A DNA stretch of 64,000 bases, from assembly GCA_947479455.1 (NCBI GenBank), contig CANJZE010000010.1:57696-121695 (forward strand), read 5' to 3'. Each line of letters starts with the position of its first letter. Positions within the stretch are counted from its first letter, which is position 1. The translations under genes and the position numbers were made by a program. Source of the DNA: Bacteroidota bacterium (GTDB taxonomy: Bacteria > Bacteroidota > Bacteroidia > Chitinophagales > LD1). This document shows positions 37,404 to 47,631 of the stretch, piece by piece. Below the pieces are notes generated by a model, which saw only the letters and a program-made list of their open reading frames with translations, was not told where the DNA came from and made no database searches.

Positions 37404-40013
37404 CTATTCCTTTTCCTCCTTCTTCTTTTTATTTCCCAGTCGAGCCATTGCATCTGTAGCTTCACTCATGATAAGGTCATAGTTGCTTACATCTTCGAGT
37501 AATTGCGCTTTTACTGCGGCACTTTGTTCGCTGCCGGCATCACCTTGCGCTCTTTTCCTTTTGTCGTCAAATGCTTTTATAATTCTTTTCAGAGAACCCT
37601 TAGCGGCACCAGTTAAATAATGGCTATCGGTTATCAAGCCCCGCTCTTCAATGGTTTTAATGCCCTGCAACACCGTGTTCTTTTCCATGCGCATTAAAAA
37701 ATTAGCATAGAAATAAAATAACCGGTACATGGTGTAGCCTCCTATGCTTTGCAACTTGTTTTCAAAAAAATCTACATAGCTCACATCGCCACTCTTGGCA
37801 TATACATCGGCAACCGCATCTAAAATGTCGTGGTTCTTTTCACTCTCAAAGTTCTTGGCCTTTTCCAAGGCCTTTTTTGAATCCTCATCGTTTAGTGCTT
37901 TAAGCGCTGCGCCTGCCACTTTATACGAAATATCATTCGTAGCATCATCAAACAACAATTTATATGCACTGCCCTTTTCCAAACTAAGTCTGTGAATAGC
38001 CTCTTTGCGCACGGCAGATTCTTTATCGTTTTTTGCCAAGCCTGCAATGGTTTCTAGTACGGTGTCTTTATCGACTCCGTTAAAACTCAATTCTTTTATG
38101 GCGTATTCGCGCAGTGCAGGTGCGTGATCTTTTAAGGCAGCAACTAAAACTGCATTTGCAGCGGTGCTTGTTTTTTTTACTTCTTGCAATTTCTCCATTG
38201 CTTCTAACCGAGGTGCAAAAAGCGTAGCGTGCTGATATTGGAAAATATAATTGTCGGTCGTTTTGTTTTCCTTTTTTTCGCAAAGCACAACACGCTCCGC
38301 ATCAAAATCAATCAGGTCGGGTTTACCGTTTGCCTTAAACGCAAACACCTGCGATTTCTTTTTAAGGGTGGCTTCAAAAATATCTTCGCTATTGCCATAC
38401 CACACAGATACTTTAAAAGGTAACTGGTAAGTAATGTCTTTATCAATATTGCTTTTTTGCTCTATGCTCACATACACACTATCGGCATCGTAACTGTAAG
38501 TAATATCAAGCACAGGGTGACCTGCGTTGAGAAACCACTCGTTGAAAAAGTAATTCAAGTCGGTGCCGGTAACTTCTTCAAATGCCAAACGCAATTGATG
38601 AATTTCAACGGACTTAAACTGATTGGTTTTTAAATACAATTCGAGCGATTTAAAAAATGCATCATCACCAATAATGTAGCGTAGATAATGCAAGAGCAAT
38701 CCGCCTTTCTCGTAACTGTGGCGGTCAAACATATCTTCGCGGTCTTCATAATAAAATCGAACGAGGTCTACATTTGTTCCTGTTGCCTCTGCCAAATAAA
38801 GTGTATAGTTGTTGTGAAGTTTTACATCTGCTGCTGCTCTACCGTATTTGTATTCGTTCCACAAGTACTCACCGTAAGTAGCAAACGATTCGTTGAGCGG
38901 AGTGTTGCTCCAACTTTCGCAGGTAACCAAATCGCCAAACCACTGGTGAAACAATTCATGACTGATAACATCTTCGTTGTTTTCATCGAGCAGTTCGCGC
39001 GCAGTACGCTGTATGCTTTCATGATGCAAGGTGGCGGATGTGTTTTCCATGGCACCGCTTACATAGTCGCGTACGACCACTTGTGCGTACTTCTGCCACG
39101 GATAATCAAAGCCAAGTTTTTGCGAAAAGAATTCCATCATCTCGGGTGTGTTACCAAAAATTTGTTTGGCATAAGGAGCGTATTCTTTTTCTACATAATA
39201 ATTTACGGGCACATCGCGCCACATGTCGTTCGTGATAGCAAAATCGCCAATGGCCATCATGACTAAATAGGGTGCGTGCTTCAAATCCATTTTCCAATAA
39301 TCGGTCACCAGTGAATCGTTAATGGTCACTGATGAAATCAAGGTGCCATTGCTGAGTGAAGAATATTTTTTGAGATGCGTGATGTAAATATCATCAGTGC
39401 ATTTTTGATTTGGTTTGTCGATGGTTGGGAACCAACAAGAGTTTGATTCGGTTTCGCCTTGTGTCCAAATTTGAATTGGTTTGGTAGAATCTTTCCCTAG
39501 CGGATTGATGAAATACAAACCTTTGTCTTCATTTATAGCGGCACTGCCACCGCTTTTTCTTTCTTCGGGTTTGGCCGTGTAGTCCACAAAAATTTTGAGC
39601 ATTTCACCGGCTTCATATTTTTTATCTAACAGAATTTTTAGTTCAAACGAATCGTAACTGTAGTGCAGTGGCAGATGACTACCATCGGTTTTTACCAAAC
39701 TCAATTCATGAATGTCAAACTGCTTGGCATCGAGGGTTAGCGCATACTGCGGATAGAAATGCGGCTGAAGGGTAATGGTAACTTTGCCAAAAAGTTGTTG
39801 CTTGCTGTAATCGAAACTTACTTCGAGTTTGTTGTGCACTAAATCAAAATTTTTAGTAGCAGAAGCACGATACGGATTTTCACGGGAGGCAGTAATTTCT
39901 ATAGTGTCGAGATGGATGGTCTCCATGCCTTTGGAAGTGATTGATTTTTTTGTACTAGTGCACCCAGCTAGACACAGAAAGAAACAAGTTGCCATAAGAA
40001 GACGAGGATGCAT
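37404..40013 (-). CDS. M1 family aminopeptidase (lipoprotein)
   Basis: An 869-residue zinc aminopeptidase started at MHPRLLMATCFFLCLAGC, whose lipobox predicts a lipid-anchored periplasmic protein. The exopeptidase motif is in SGAMENTSATLHHES (GAMEN), and the zinc motif is HELFHQ, H352 to H356, with the downstream NESFATYGEYLW glutamate. The first 30 residues of the longer frame from 40127 are poor in signal features. After the peptidase part come HEAT-like helical repeats (about 600-800, for example LREYAIKELSFNGVDKDTVLETIAGLAK). Similar to Bacteroidota M1 family proteins annotated as aminopeptidases. Confidence 0.92.
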   Translation of the reverse strand: MHPRLLMATCFFLCLAGCTSTKKSITSKGMETIHLDTIEITASRENPYRASATKNFDLVHNKLEVSFDYSKQQLFGKVTITLQPHFYPQYALTLDAKQFDIHELSLVKTDGSHLPLHYSYDSFELKILLDKKYEAGEMLKIFVDYTAKPEERKSGGSAAINEDKGLYFINPLGKDSTKPIQIWTQGETESNSCWFPTIDKPNQKCTDDIYITHLKKYSSLSNGTLISSVTINDSLVTDYWKMDLKHAPYLVMMAIGDFAITNDMWRDVPVNYYVEKEYAPYAKQIFGNTPEMMEFFSQKLGFDYPWQKYAQVVVRDYVSGAMENTSATLHHESIQRTARELLDENNEDVISHELFHQWFGDLVTCESWSNTPLNESFATYGEYLWNEYKYGRAAADVKLHNNYTLYLAEATGTNVDLVRFYYEDREDMFDRHSYEKGGLLLHYLRYIIGDDAFFKSLELYLKTNQFKSVEIHQLRLAFEEVTGTDLNYFFNEWFLNAGHPVLDITYSYDADSVYVSIEQKSNIDKDITYQLPFKVSVWYGNSEDIFEATLKKKSQVFAFKANGKPDLIDFDAERVVLCEKKENKTTDNYIFQYQHATLFAPRLEAMEKLQEVKKTSTAANAVLVAALKDHAPALREYAIKELSFNGVDKDTVLETIAGLAKNDKESAVRKEAIHRLSLEKGSAYKLLFDDATNDISYKVAGAALKALNDEDSKKALEKAKNFESEKNHDILDAVADVYAKSGDVSYVDFFENKLQSIGGYTMYRLFYFYANFLMRMEKNTVLQGIKTIEERGLITDSHYLTGAAKGSLKRIIKAFDDKRKRAQGDAGSEQSAAVKAQLLEDVSNYDLIMSEATDAMARLGNKKKKEEKE

Positions 40014-40292
40014 GAAATTGTTTTGAGGCGTAAAGATGAAAAAATAACGAAGCGGTTTTGGCCGTTTGTATTTGCGGCAGGGATAGAACGGAAATCCTTT
40101 TTTTATTTTTTTTGGTTGCATACACATGCTTAGCGGGGCATCAAAAAATAAAAAAAGATTGAAGTGATAGCCCGTTCTTAGCCGCCCTAATTCTAGACAA
40201 CTACCTGCCCAATATTTTACACTTGTAAGCGTTGATGTGTTGAAAGCAGATACGTATTACCCATACACGTGCTTACTTTAGAGTAACCAAAA

Positions 40293-40874
40293 ATGCCCTT
40301 GGTAAAAGAAGACATAACCACGCTTACCGATGAAGAGTTGGTTCACCGCTACCGCAACTCGCATGAAACGACATACATAGGCGCGTTGTATCAGCGATAC
40401 ACGCACTTGGTTTATGGCGTGTGTCTTAAATATTTTAAGAGCGAGGCGGCTGCAGAGGATGCGACTATGCATGTTTTTGAAAAACTGATTACAGACTTGA
40501 AGAAACATCATATCACTATGTTTAAGCCCTGGTTACATACCGTGGTAAAAAACCATTGCATGGAAGTGTTTAGAAAAGAAACGGTGGTGAATAAGCATCA
40601 ATCAAAATTGCGGTATGAGTTAAATCAGGTTGTGGAAAATGACGAAGCTGCGCATCTTGATGAGGTAGAGGACAAAGATTTTGTGCTGCAATATTTAAAA
40701 ACGGGTGTAGAATCGTTGAAAGATGAGCAGCGTACTTGTATTGAATTGTTTTATTTGAAGGAGATGAGTTACAGCGAAATTTCGAACATAACAGGTTATG
40801 ATTTCAAGGAAGTAAAGTCAAATATTCAAAACGGAAAACGCAATTTGAAAAATTTTATACAAGCGCAAAAATGA
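40293..40874 (+). CDS. ECF-type RNA polymerase sigma factor
   Basis: A 193-residue sigma factor of the extracytoplasmic function group. Region 2 is recognisable as YTHLVYGVCLKYFKSEAAAEDATMHVFEKLI, and region 4 as LKDEQRTCIELFYLKEMSYSEISNITGYDFKEVKSNIQNGKRNLKNFI. There is no region 3. It overlaps the downstream gene by four bases (ATGA), so both are translationally coupled, and the downstream membrane protein is its probable anti-sigma factor. The regulon is not visible here. Confidence 0.93.
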   Translation: MPLVKEDITTLTDEELVHRYRNSHETTYIGALYQRYTHLVYGVCLKYFKSEAAAEDATMHVFEKLITDLKKHHITMFKPWLHTVVKNHCMEVFRKETVVNKHQSKLRYELNQVVENDEAAHLDEVEDKDFVLQYLKTGVESLKDEQRTCIELFYLKEMSYSEISNITGYDFKEVKSNIQNGKRNLKNFIQAQK

Positions 40875-42139
40875 TAAGCCGGAAGAAAGAAAAGATGAAT
40901 TTTTCTGAACAAGGAATGCTGAATGAGGAAGCTATGTTGGCTTATCTTAATAATGAATTTACGGCTGAAGAAAAGCAGCAATTTGAATTGCTTTTGAAGG
41001 ATGATGCGTTTGCACAAGAAGCACTTGAAGGATTGCAAACTGTTCAGAACAAAACCTCGATTACAACTTCCGTAGCTAACCTCAATAAGAAAATTAGAGA
41101 GCGCAGCGGGCTTAAGGAGAAAACAGGTTTTCAAATTCAACCGAGGGTGTTTGCCTACGCAGCGGGTTTGGTGGGTCTCCTACTTACCATTGGTTTTTTG
41201 CTCACTACTTTTTTGGGAAATAAAAACGAACAGGTGGCTATGCAAATCGAAAAACTAAACGAACAAAGCTTGCTGGAACAAAAGGTGGAGCAACCAAATT
41301 TAGTTCCTGCAAACGAACAAGTGGTTACTGATTCAGTGGTTAATACTTCTAGTACTGTGATTAATGTAAGTGGTGCTACGGCACCAACAGGAACAATTGC
41401 TGAGGAGTCTGCCTTGCGAAAAAAAGATGAGCCCGTTACGCTTGCTAAAACTACCCAGGGAATAATTAGTAGCACAGGAAGTGCCGGCAAAGCCAATCAA
41501 ACGATTGTGACTAATTCTACTTTAACTGCAACCAGTAATAATGCTGCTTCTCCTGCCGCAATTCCTGCTTCGGTTGCACTTAACGATAAGGGGAAAGCAA
41601 AAGAAGAATTAGCCAAAGATGAAAACAATGCGATTAAGGAAGTTGTGGCTAAGAGCGAGAAGAAAGCGGCCGAGAAAAATGGTTACGCTAAAGACCAAAA
41701 CACAACGAAACAAAATGATGACAAAGCTCCTACCACTCAAAAAGTTGTGAGAGGAAGTATTGTAGAAACGGAAGAACTGGACAAAGCAAATGTGGTGACG
41801 ATAGATGATGCAATGCGAAATTTCAATAGCGGTGATTACAAAAAATCTTCGCAACAGTTTGATGAGATTTTACGTGAAACACCAAAAAGCGCTGATGCAC
41901 TTTATTTTGGAGGTATAAGTGATTACATCAATGGAAACACAAAAAAAAGTGAAAAAAATTTTGACCGATTGCTGAAAGAGGGAACCAAATTTGTTGAAGG
42001 CAGCAAATGGTATAAAGCAAACATACTATTGCAAAAAGGTAAGAAAGACGATGCCAAAAAACTTTTAGACGAACTAACGAATACAGGCGGCTCGTACCGC
42101 GAAAGAGCAGCAAAGAAAAAGGTGGATGCGGGATTGTAA
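40871..42139 (+). CDS. Putative membrane anti-sigma factor with TPR domain
   Basis: A 422-residue protein that begins inside the sigma factor stop codon. Residues about 10-75 resemble the cytoplasmic part of an anti-sigma factor (NEEAMLAYLNNEFTAEEKQQFELLLKDDAFAQEALEGL) but the zinc-binding HxxxCxxC signature is absent. A single transmembrane helix follows (about 97-116: FAYAAGLVGLLLTIGFLLTTF). The periplasmic part is a Ser/Thr/Ala-rich linker (about 125-300) and a C-terminal TPR region (about 300-420: NFNSGDYKKSSQQFDEILRE, ADALYFGGISDYINGNTKKSEKN). It probably holds the sigma factor at the membrane until a signal arrives. Confidence 0.78.
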   Translation: MISRKKEKMNFSEQGMLNEEAMLAYLNNEFTAEEKQQFELLLKDDAFAQEALEGLQTVQNKTSITTSVANLNKKIRERSGLKEKTGFQIQPRVFAYAAGLVGLLLTIGFLLTTFLGNKNEQVAMQIEKLNEQSLLEQKVEQPNLVPANEQVVTDSVVNTSSTVINVSGATAPTGTIAEESALRKKDEPVTLAKTTQGIISSTGSAGKANQTIVTNSTLTATSNNAASPAAIPASVALNDKGKAKEELAKDENNAIKEVVAKSEKKAAEKNGYAKDQNTTKQNDDKAPTTQKVVRGSIVETEELDKANVVTIDDAMRNFNSGDYKKSSQQFDEILRETPKSADALYFGGISDYINGNTKKSEKNFDRLLKEGTKFVEGSKWYKANILLQKGKKDDAKKLLDELTNTGGSYRERAAKKKVDAGL

Positions 42140-42151
42140 ACTCGCCAGAAA

Positions 42152-43183
42152 TTAAACAGCCGAACTAAACTGTTTCAAAAAACGAATATCATTTTCGAAG
42201 AAAAGGCGAAGGTCGTTAATTTGATATTTGAGCATGGTTATTCTTTCAATACCCATGCCGAAGGCGAATCCGGAATATTTTTTAGGATCGAGCTTGCAGT
42301 TTTCCAGCACTGCAGGATCCACCATTCCGCAGCCGCCAATTTCTACCCAACCAGATTGTTTGCAAACGGGGCAACCCTTTCCACCGCACACAAAACACGA
42401 AATATCCATTTCGGCACTTGGCTCGGTGAAAGGAAAAAACGAAGGGCGGAAACGCGTTTCGACATTTTTGCCAAACATTTCTTGCGCAAAATAATACATG
42501 GTCTGTTTTAAATCGGCAAACGAAACGTGCTCGTCAATATACAAACCCTCCACCTGATGAAAAGTGCAATGTGCGCGTGCTGAAATAGTTTCGTTGCGGT
42601 AAACGCGCCCCGGAAAAATATAACGTAGTGGAGGCTTCTCACTTTCCATTTTGCGAATTTGCACCGATGAAGTGTGTGTGCGCAGCATCAGGTTTTTATC
42701 TTCAGTCAAAAAGAAAGTATCCTGCATGTCACGCGCAGGGTGATCCAGTGGCGTGTTGAGCGCGGTGAAGTTGTGCCAGTCATCTTCAATCTCGGGTCCT
42801 TCGGCAACCACAAAACCAATGCGCGAAAAAATGCTGATGATTTTATTGCGGACAATGCTGAGCGGATGTCTCGAGCCCAAAGGGATATCATAACCCGGTG
42901 CGGTTAAATCAGGAATTTCTTTCGATGCAGATTTACCCGAATCGAAATTCAATTTCAATTCTTCGAGTTTTGCTTCGGCAGTCGCTTTCAACGTATTCAT
43001 CAACTGTCCGTATTCTTTTTTGCGCTCACCTGGTAGTTGACCCATTGCTCCAAAAAGGTCTTTCAAAATCCCTTTGGTGCCGAGATATTTAATACGAAAC
43101 TGCTCCGCCTGCTCGGCATTTTCTGCCACTGCGGTTTTAATTTCTTCCAATACCGAATTCGCTTTATCAAAAATTTCCTGCAT
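42152..43183 (-). CDS. pheS: Phenylalanyl-tRNA synthetase alpha subunit
   Basis: A 343-residue catalytic subunit of the heterotetrameric PheRS. The start at 43183 gives MQEIFDKANSVLEEIKTAV, which fits the family; the longer frame adds unrelated residues. N-terminal coiled-coil arm (about 1-90), then motif 1 to 3 of class II synthetases: GPEIEDDWHNFTALNTPLDHPARDMQDTFF, RTHTSSVQIR and GFAFGMGIERITMLKY. A CFVCGGKGCPVCKQSGW segment could bind zinc and is common to many bacterial PheS. The beta subunit gene is not in the window. Confidence 0.96.
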   Translation of the reverse strand: MQEIFDKANSVLEEIKTAVAENAEQAEQFRIKYLGTKGILKDLFGAMGQLPGERKKEYGQLMNTLKATAEAKLEELKLNFDSGKSASKEIPDLTAPGYDIPLGSRHPLSIVRNKIISIFSRIGFVVAEGPEIEDDWHNFTALNTPLDHPARDMQDTFFLTEDKNLMLRTHTSSVQIRKMESEKPPLRYIFPGRVYRNETISARAHCTFHQVEGLYIDEHVSFADLKQTMYYFAQEMFGKNVETRFRPSFFPFTEPSAEMDISCFVCGGKGCPVCKQSGWVEIGGCGMVDPAVLENCKLDPKKYSGFAFGMGIERITMLKYQINDLRLFFENDIRFLKQFSSAV

Positions 43184-43218
43184 GGGGCGAAAATAAAAAT
43201 TGTGAGAGGATATTATTC

Positions 43219-43812
43219 TTAACCAAACAACAACTTCGCTGTTTGAAGCATCGCGAGCAGAATCAACAATCCGCCAATCATTCGATTCAGGAAAATTGCA
43301 TTGAGTTTTAATTGCGACACTAGTTTTTTTCCGGCATAAGAATAAAGCCAAAGCACTGCAATTGTGCCGATACTGCAGAGTAAACTAAAAAGCGCTATGG
43401 AGAAAACTTCCTTTTGTACCCAGCCTTTATCTATCACATAAATTCCCCAAACTAACCAAAATGGAATTTGCAGCGGATTGAAAATGGCAATCAAAACTCC
43501 TCGTTTTATGCCCGAAGAAAATTGTTGGTCGGAATCAGGATTTGCTTTTTGTAGAATACTGAAAATTCCGAGTGCTAAAAAAATTGCCACACCTGCCCAA
43601 TCTAAAACAAGAATTAACTCAGGCTGACGAAGTAAGCGCTCCAACCCTCGCAAACAGAAAAAACAATAAACGAATTCCATTATTGCAGCAAACAGAATGA
43701 ACAACCACACGCGTTTGTGTTTGTCGTTAACCGAAAGCTGAACCACCGTTAGGTTAATATTGCCTACGGGTAGGTATCCGATAAAACCGAGAATGAATCC
43801 GATGAAAATCAT
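43219..43812 (-). CDS. LysE family membrane transporter
   Basis: A 197-residue membrane protein with about six hydrophobic helices. The start MIFIGFILGFIGYLPVGNINLTVVQLSV matches the LysE/RhtB fold, whose family members export amino acids such as lysine, homoserine or threonine. It has the shape of the family but I cannot assign a substrate. It diverges from the carboxylase operon, with an 88-base gap. Confidence 0.75.
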   Translation of the reverse strand: MIFIGFILGFIGYLPVGNINLTVVQLSVNDKHKRVWLFILFAAIMEFVYCFFCLRGLERLLRQPELILVLDWAGVAIFLALGIFSILQKANPDSDQQFSSGIKRGVLIAIFNPLQIPFWLVWGIYVIDKGWVQKEVFSIALFSLLCSIGTIAVLWLYSYAGKKLVSQLKLNAIFLNRMIGGLLILLAMLQTAKLLFG

Positions 43813-43900
43813 TTTTATTCTTTATGGGCGAAAGATGTTTCTTTTACTTTGTTCTCAAAAAACAATTTTATTTGACCGAAGAAATTTCACACCAACGCGT

Positions 43901-45496
43901 ATGTCAGTATTTCAATCAAAAATAAATCGCAACTCCGAAAGCTATCAGCGCAACCTAGCGATGATGAAAGAAAAAATTGTTGAGCTCGAAGCCAAACAAA
44001 AGGAAGCACTTTTTCAAGGCGAAGAAAAATATCTGGCGCGCACTAAAAAAGCCGGTCGCCTTTTAGCGCGCGAAAGAATTGAAATGTTGCTCGATGTAGA
44101 TTCTCCTTTCATGGAGCTTTGTCCGTTTGCCGGTTGGGGCACCGATGGTTTCGGCACTGGTGGAACAGTAGTGGCAGGCATGGGTTTTGTGAGCGGCAGA
44201 ATGAGTATGCTCAACTCAAACGTAGGAACAATTAAAGGCGGAGCAATTGATTATGCCACCTTACAAAAAGGTTTACGCATTGGTGAAATTGCTACTGAAA
44301 ATAAGTTGCCCATGATAAACATGGTAGAGAGCGCAGGTGCCAATCTTCCTGACCAGGCCAAGATTTTTAATTACGGAGGAGCAAATTTCCGTGGCATAAC
44401 ACAGCGAAGCAAACAGGGAATTCCAACCATCAGTATCGTATTCGGAAGTAGTACTGCCGGTGGTGCATACATACCCGGAATGAGCGATTACGTAATTATG
44501 GTGAAGAACGAAGCCAAAGTTTTTTTGGCTGGTCCACCATTGGTAAAAATGGCAACCAACGAAGTTACCGATGAGGAAAGCTTAGGCGGAGCAAAAATGC
44601 ACAGCACTGTTTCGGGCGTTTCTGATTATATGGCCGAAGATGAAATGGATGGAATTCGTTTGGCAAGAGAAATTATTTCTTGTTTAAAGACGGAAGACGG
44701 AAGACAGGAAACAGAAGAAATACAAGAACCAAAATACAACAAGGAAGAAATTCTCGGAGTTGTTTCTGCCGATGTGCGCATTCCCTTCGATCAGCGCGAA
44801 TTAATTGCGCGAATTGTGGATGGCAGCGAGTTCTCTGAATTTAAACCCGCTTATGGAAGCACACTTATCACTGGTTATGCAAAAATCAACGGTTATCAAA
44901 TAGGAATCATTGCTAACAATGGCGTTCTGTTTTCAGAAGCGGCTAATAAAGGTGCGCACTTCATTCAGCTGTGCAATCAAAACAATACTCCGCTTTTGTT
45001 TCTTCAAAATATTACCGGTTTCATGGTCGGAAAAAAATATGAAGAGGAAGGAATTATAAAACATGGTGCAAAATTGATTAACGCGGTGAGCAATTCAACA
45101 GTTCCTGCTATCACCATCATCACCGGTGCAAGTTATGGTGCAGGTAATTATGCCATGTGCGGTCGCGCTTACAAACCACGTTTCCTTTTCAGCTATCCGC
45201 ATTCAAAAATTGCAGTTATGGGCCCCGACCAGTTAGCAGGTGTAATGCAAACCATCGGCAGACAAGCCGCAGAGAAATCTGGAATTCAATACGATGAAGA
45301 GCAGGGCAAAGCAATGTCGGAGTACATGGTTAAAGAAGCAGAGAAACAAAGTAACGCCTGGTATGCTAGCGGGCAACTTTGGGATGATGGAGTTATTGAC
45401 CCACGCGAAACCAGAAATTATTTGAAGTTCTGTTTGGATGTAATTCATCGAACAGAATTTAAAGGAGCCGAAGGGTTTGGTGTGTTTAGAATGTAA
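43901..45496 (+). CDS. Acyl-CoA carboxylase, carboxyltransferase (beta) subunit
   Basis: A 531-residue subunit of a biotin-dependent acyl-CoA carboxylase. The start MSVFQSKINRNSESYQRN fits; the longer frame from 43760 is not protein-like. Two crotonase-like halves are present, with the oxyanion-hole glycine pairs in FGSSTAGGAYIPGMSDYVIM and TGASYGAGNYAMCGRAYKP. The loop GFMVGKKYEEEGIIKHGAKLI is nearer to 3-methylcrotonyl-CoA carboxylase than to propionyl-CoA carboxylase. It works with the biotin-carrying alpha subunit encoded next. Leucine breakdown would be the expected pathway if MCC is right. Confidence 0.87.
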   Translation: MSVFQSKINRNSESYQRNLAMMKEKIVELEAKQKEALFQGEEKYLARTKKAGRLLARERIEMLLDVDSPFMELCPFAGWGTDGFGTGGTVVAGMGFVSGRMSMLNSNVGTIKGGAIDYATLQKGLRIGEIATENKLPMINMVESAGANLPDQAKIFNYGGANFRGITQRSKQGIPTISIVFGSSTAGGAYIPGMSDYVIMVKNEAKVFLAGPPLVKMATNEVTDEESLGGAKMHSTVSGVSDYMAEDEMDGIRLAREIISCLKTEDGRQETEEIQEPKYNKEEILGVVSADVRIPFDQRELIARIVDGSEFSEFKPAYGSTLITGYAKINGYQIGIIANNGVLFSEAANKGAHFIQLCNQNNTPLLFLQNITGFMVGKKYEEEGIIKHGAKLINAVSNSTVPAITIITGASYGAGNYAMCGRAYKPRFLFSYPHSKIAVMGPDQLAGVMQTIGRQAAEKSGIQYDEEQGKAMSEYMVKEAEKQSNAWYASGQLWDDGVIDPRETRNYLKFCLDVIHRTEFKGAEGFGVFRM

Positions 45497-45616
45497 ACCC
45501 CTAAATCCCCTAAAGGGGACTTGAATACAAATACAATTAAAGAGCAATCAGAAATTTATGAAGAGCAATTCAAATGATAGTGACAACTCTAAAGCCCCCT
45601 TTAGGGGGTTGGGGGT
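45497..45616. repeat. Inverted-repeat intergenic element inside the carboxylase operon
   Basis: The arms 45497-45522 (ACCCCTAAATCCCCTAAAGG...) and 45591-45616 are imperfect reverse complements with runs of C and G. This is a family of repeats seen between genes in many Bacteroidota. It sits between the two subunits of one enzyme, begins right after the first stop codon and runs into the start codon of the second gene. Confidence 0.7.
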
Positions 45617-47582
45617 GATCAAAAAAATATTAGTTGCGAATAGAGGCGAAATTGCCATTCGTGTTATGCGCACCGCAGCGGAAATGGGAATTAAGACTGT
45701 AGCTGTTTTTTCCGAAGCCGATAAAAATGCGTTGTTTGTAAAACGTGCAGATGAGGCTATTTGTATTGGAGGAAATGCCGCGGCAGAAAGTTATTTAGTG
45801 CAGGATAAAATTATTGCGGCTGCCAAACAAACCGGTGCAGACGCGATTCACCCGGGTTATGGTTTTCTTTCAGAAAACGCAACCTTCTCAAAACGTTGTG
45901 CCGATGAAGGCATCATTTTCATTGGTCCATCGGCTGATGTAATTACCCAATTAGGCTCAAAAATTGGTGCAAAAGAAATTGCGATAAAAGCGAAAGTTCC
46001 AACAGTGCCTGGGTATAACGGTAAAGACCAAACTACTGCAACACTTAAAAAAGAAGCGGAGAAAATTGGTTTTCCTGTTTTGATAAAAGCCAGTGCAGGT
46101 GGTGGTGGTAAGGGAATGCGCATTGTAAATTCTGCTAGTGAAAGTGAAACTGCTATTGATGCTGCCAAGCGCGAAGCCGAAAAAAGTTTTGGTGACGGAA
46201 CTGTTTTGATTGAAAAGTATTTTCCGAAAGCTAAGCATATCGAGATTCAAATTTTTGGTGACGCACACGAGAACTACATTCATTTGTTTGAACGCGAATG
46301 CTCCATGCAAAGACGCTATCAAAAAGTAATTGAAGAAAGTCCTTCGCCTTCGCTCACGAATGAGTTGCGCGAACAAATGGGTAAAGCCGCAGTGCAGTTA
46401 GCCGCAGCAGTAAAATACACGGGAGCTGGAACGGTGGAGTTTCTTTACAGTGCCGAGGAAAAATCTTTTTTCTTTTTAGAAGTGAATACACGCTTACAAG
46501 TGGAACATCCGGTTACTGAAGAAACTACAGGATTAGATTTGGTGCGTCTGCAAATTGATGTAGCTCAAGGCAAACCGCTTGTTGTAAAGCAAAATGAAAT
46601 TAAACAGCAAGGGCATTCCATCGAATGCAGAATTTGTGCGGAGGATGCGGAGAATAATTTTTTTCCGGCCACTGGTGAAATTCTTTTTTACAACGAGCCT
46701 TGCTTAAAAGGTTTGCGTTTTGACAGTGGAATGCAAACAGGTTCTGAAGTGCCTGTGCATTATGATTCGATGGTGGCGAAGGTTATTGCTACTGGCAAGG
46801 ACAGAAAAGAAGCCATTCAGAAAATGTTGTTGGGTTTAGATAAATATGCGGTGTTGGGCGTTACCACAAACAAAGATTTTCAAAAAGAACTTCTTCAACA
46901 CAAAAATTTTGTTGACGGAAGTTTTGATACCAAATTGATTGAACGTGATTTCTCTTCTTACAAAAAAACGCCAACCGAATATGAAATAAGCGAAATGGCT
47001 ATTGCTGCTCTTTTGTTTGATTGGTCAAGGAGAAAGCAAAGCGAGCAGGTTTCGCATTCGTTGAATGGCTGGAGAAATATTTTCTACTCCACACAAAATT
47101 TTGAAATTGAATTTGCCGAACAGAGAATAAAGTTGGAGTACCGTTACCGCCAAAATAATCAATTCGATGTTTCGAATAATGGCAAAACCTATTCTGTAGA
47201 ATTGGTGAGCGCGAAAGAGAATCAAGTTGTTTTCTCAATAGAAAATCATCGTCAATCATTTTTTATTGCCCAAAACAGAAACGCTATTTTTATTCAGCAC
47301 CCAACGGCAGGCACTTTTAACTTTACGTTGATTCCACGTTTTATTGAACCGGGAAATGCTGTAGCTAAAGGTGGTTATACTGCTCCAATGCCCGGAGAAA
47401 TTGTGAAAGTTTTGGTGAAAGCAGGAGACAAAATCCAATCGGGCAAAGGACTATTAGTCATGAGTTCAATGAAAATGGAAACCACTATTGAAGCCCACAC
47501 TGATGGAGAAGTGGAAGAAGTTTTTGTTACAGAAAAGGCATTTGTTGAAGCAAATACATTGCTGCTTAAAATGAAAGAGTGA
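45615..47582 (+). CDS. Acyl-CoA carboxylase, biotin carboxylase/carrier (alpha) subunit
   Basis: A 655-residue subunit when started at GTG 45615 ([19 protein letters not shown]). The open frame reaches back to ATG 45558, but residues 9-19 of that version are translated from the intergenic repeat, so GTG is preferred. Biotin carboxylase N-domain, then ATP-grasp ([32 protein letters not shown]), C-domain and a linker (about 450-570). The C-terminal carrier has the biotinylated lysine K620 in SSMKMETT. It carboxylates its own biotin using ATP and bicarbonate and delivers it to the beta subunit encoded upstream. Substrate probably 3-methylcrotonyl-CoA, less surely propionyl-CoA. Confidence 0.88.
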   Translation: MIKKILVANRGEIAIRVMRTAAEMGIKTVAVFSEADKNALFVKRADEAICIGGNAAAESYLVQDKIIAAAKQTGADAIHPGYGFLSENATFSKRCADEGIIFIGPSADVITQLGSKIGAKEIAIKAKVPTVPGYNGKDQTTATLKKEAEKIGFPVLIKASAGGGGKGMRIVNSASESETAIDAAKREAEKSFGDGTVLIEKYFPKAKHIEIQIFGDAHENYIHLFERECSMQRRYQKVIEESPSPSLTNELREQMGKAAVQLAAAVKYTGAGTVEFLYSAEEKSFFFLEVNTRLQVEHPVTEETTGLDLVRLQIDVAQGKPLVVKQNEIKQQGHSIECRICAEDAENNFFPATGEILFYNEPCLKGLRFDSGMQTGSEVPVHYDSMVAKVIATGKDRKEAIQKMLLGLDKYAVLGVTTNKDFQKELLQHKNFVDGSFDTKLIERDFSSYKKTPTEYEISEMAIAALLFDWSRRKQSEQVSHSLNGWRNIFYSTQNFEIEFAEQRIKLEYRYRQNNQFDVSNNGKTYSVELVSAKENQVVFSIENHRQSFFIAQNRNAIFIQHPTAGTFNFTLIPRFIEPGNAVAKGGYTAPMPGEIVKVLVKAGDKIQSGKGLLVMSSMKMETTIEAHTDGEVEEVFVTEKAFVEANTLLLKMKE

Positions 47583-47617
47583 GATTTTCTCCGCTGATTC
47601 CAATTCTCAAATTATTT

Positions 47618-47625
47618 TACTTTCG
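47618..47625 (+). promoter_or_regulatory. Candidate -7 box for panD
   Basis: TACTTTCG fits TAnnTTTG with one mismatch and ends seven bases before the panD start codon. Such short leaders recur in Bacteroidota, but the -33 box is unclear. Confidence 0.4.
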
Positions 47626-47631
47626 CCCGCT

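Noticed and set aside
38688-39266. Long plus-strand frame opposite the M1 aminopeptidase
   Set aside because: It is antisense to a well-supported zinc peptidase and has no family features; a shadow of the real gene.
45558-45614. ATG at 45558 as the start of the biotin carboxylase
   Set aside because: The 19 extra residues include a translation of the intergenic inverted repeat; the family normally starts at [11 protein letters not shown].
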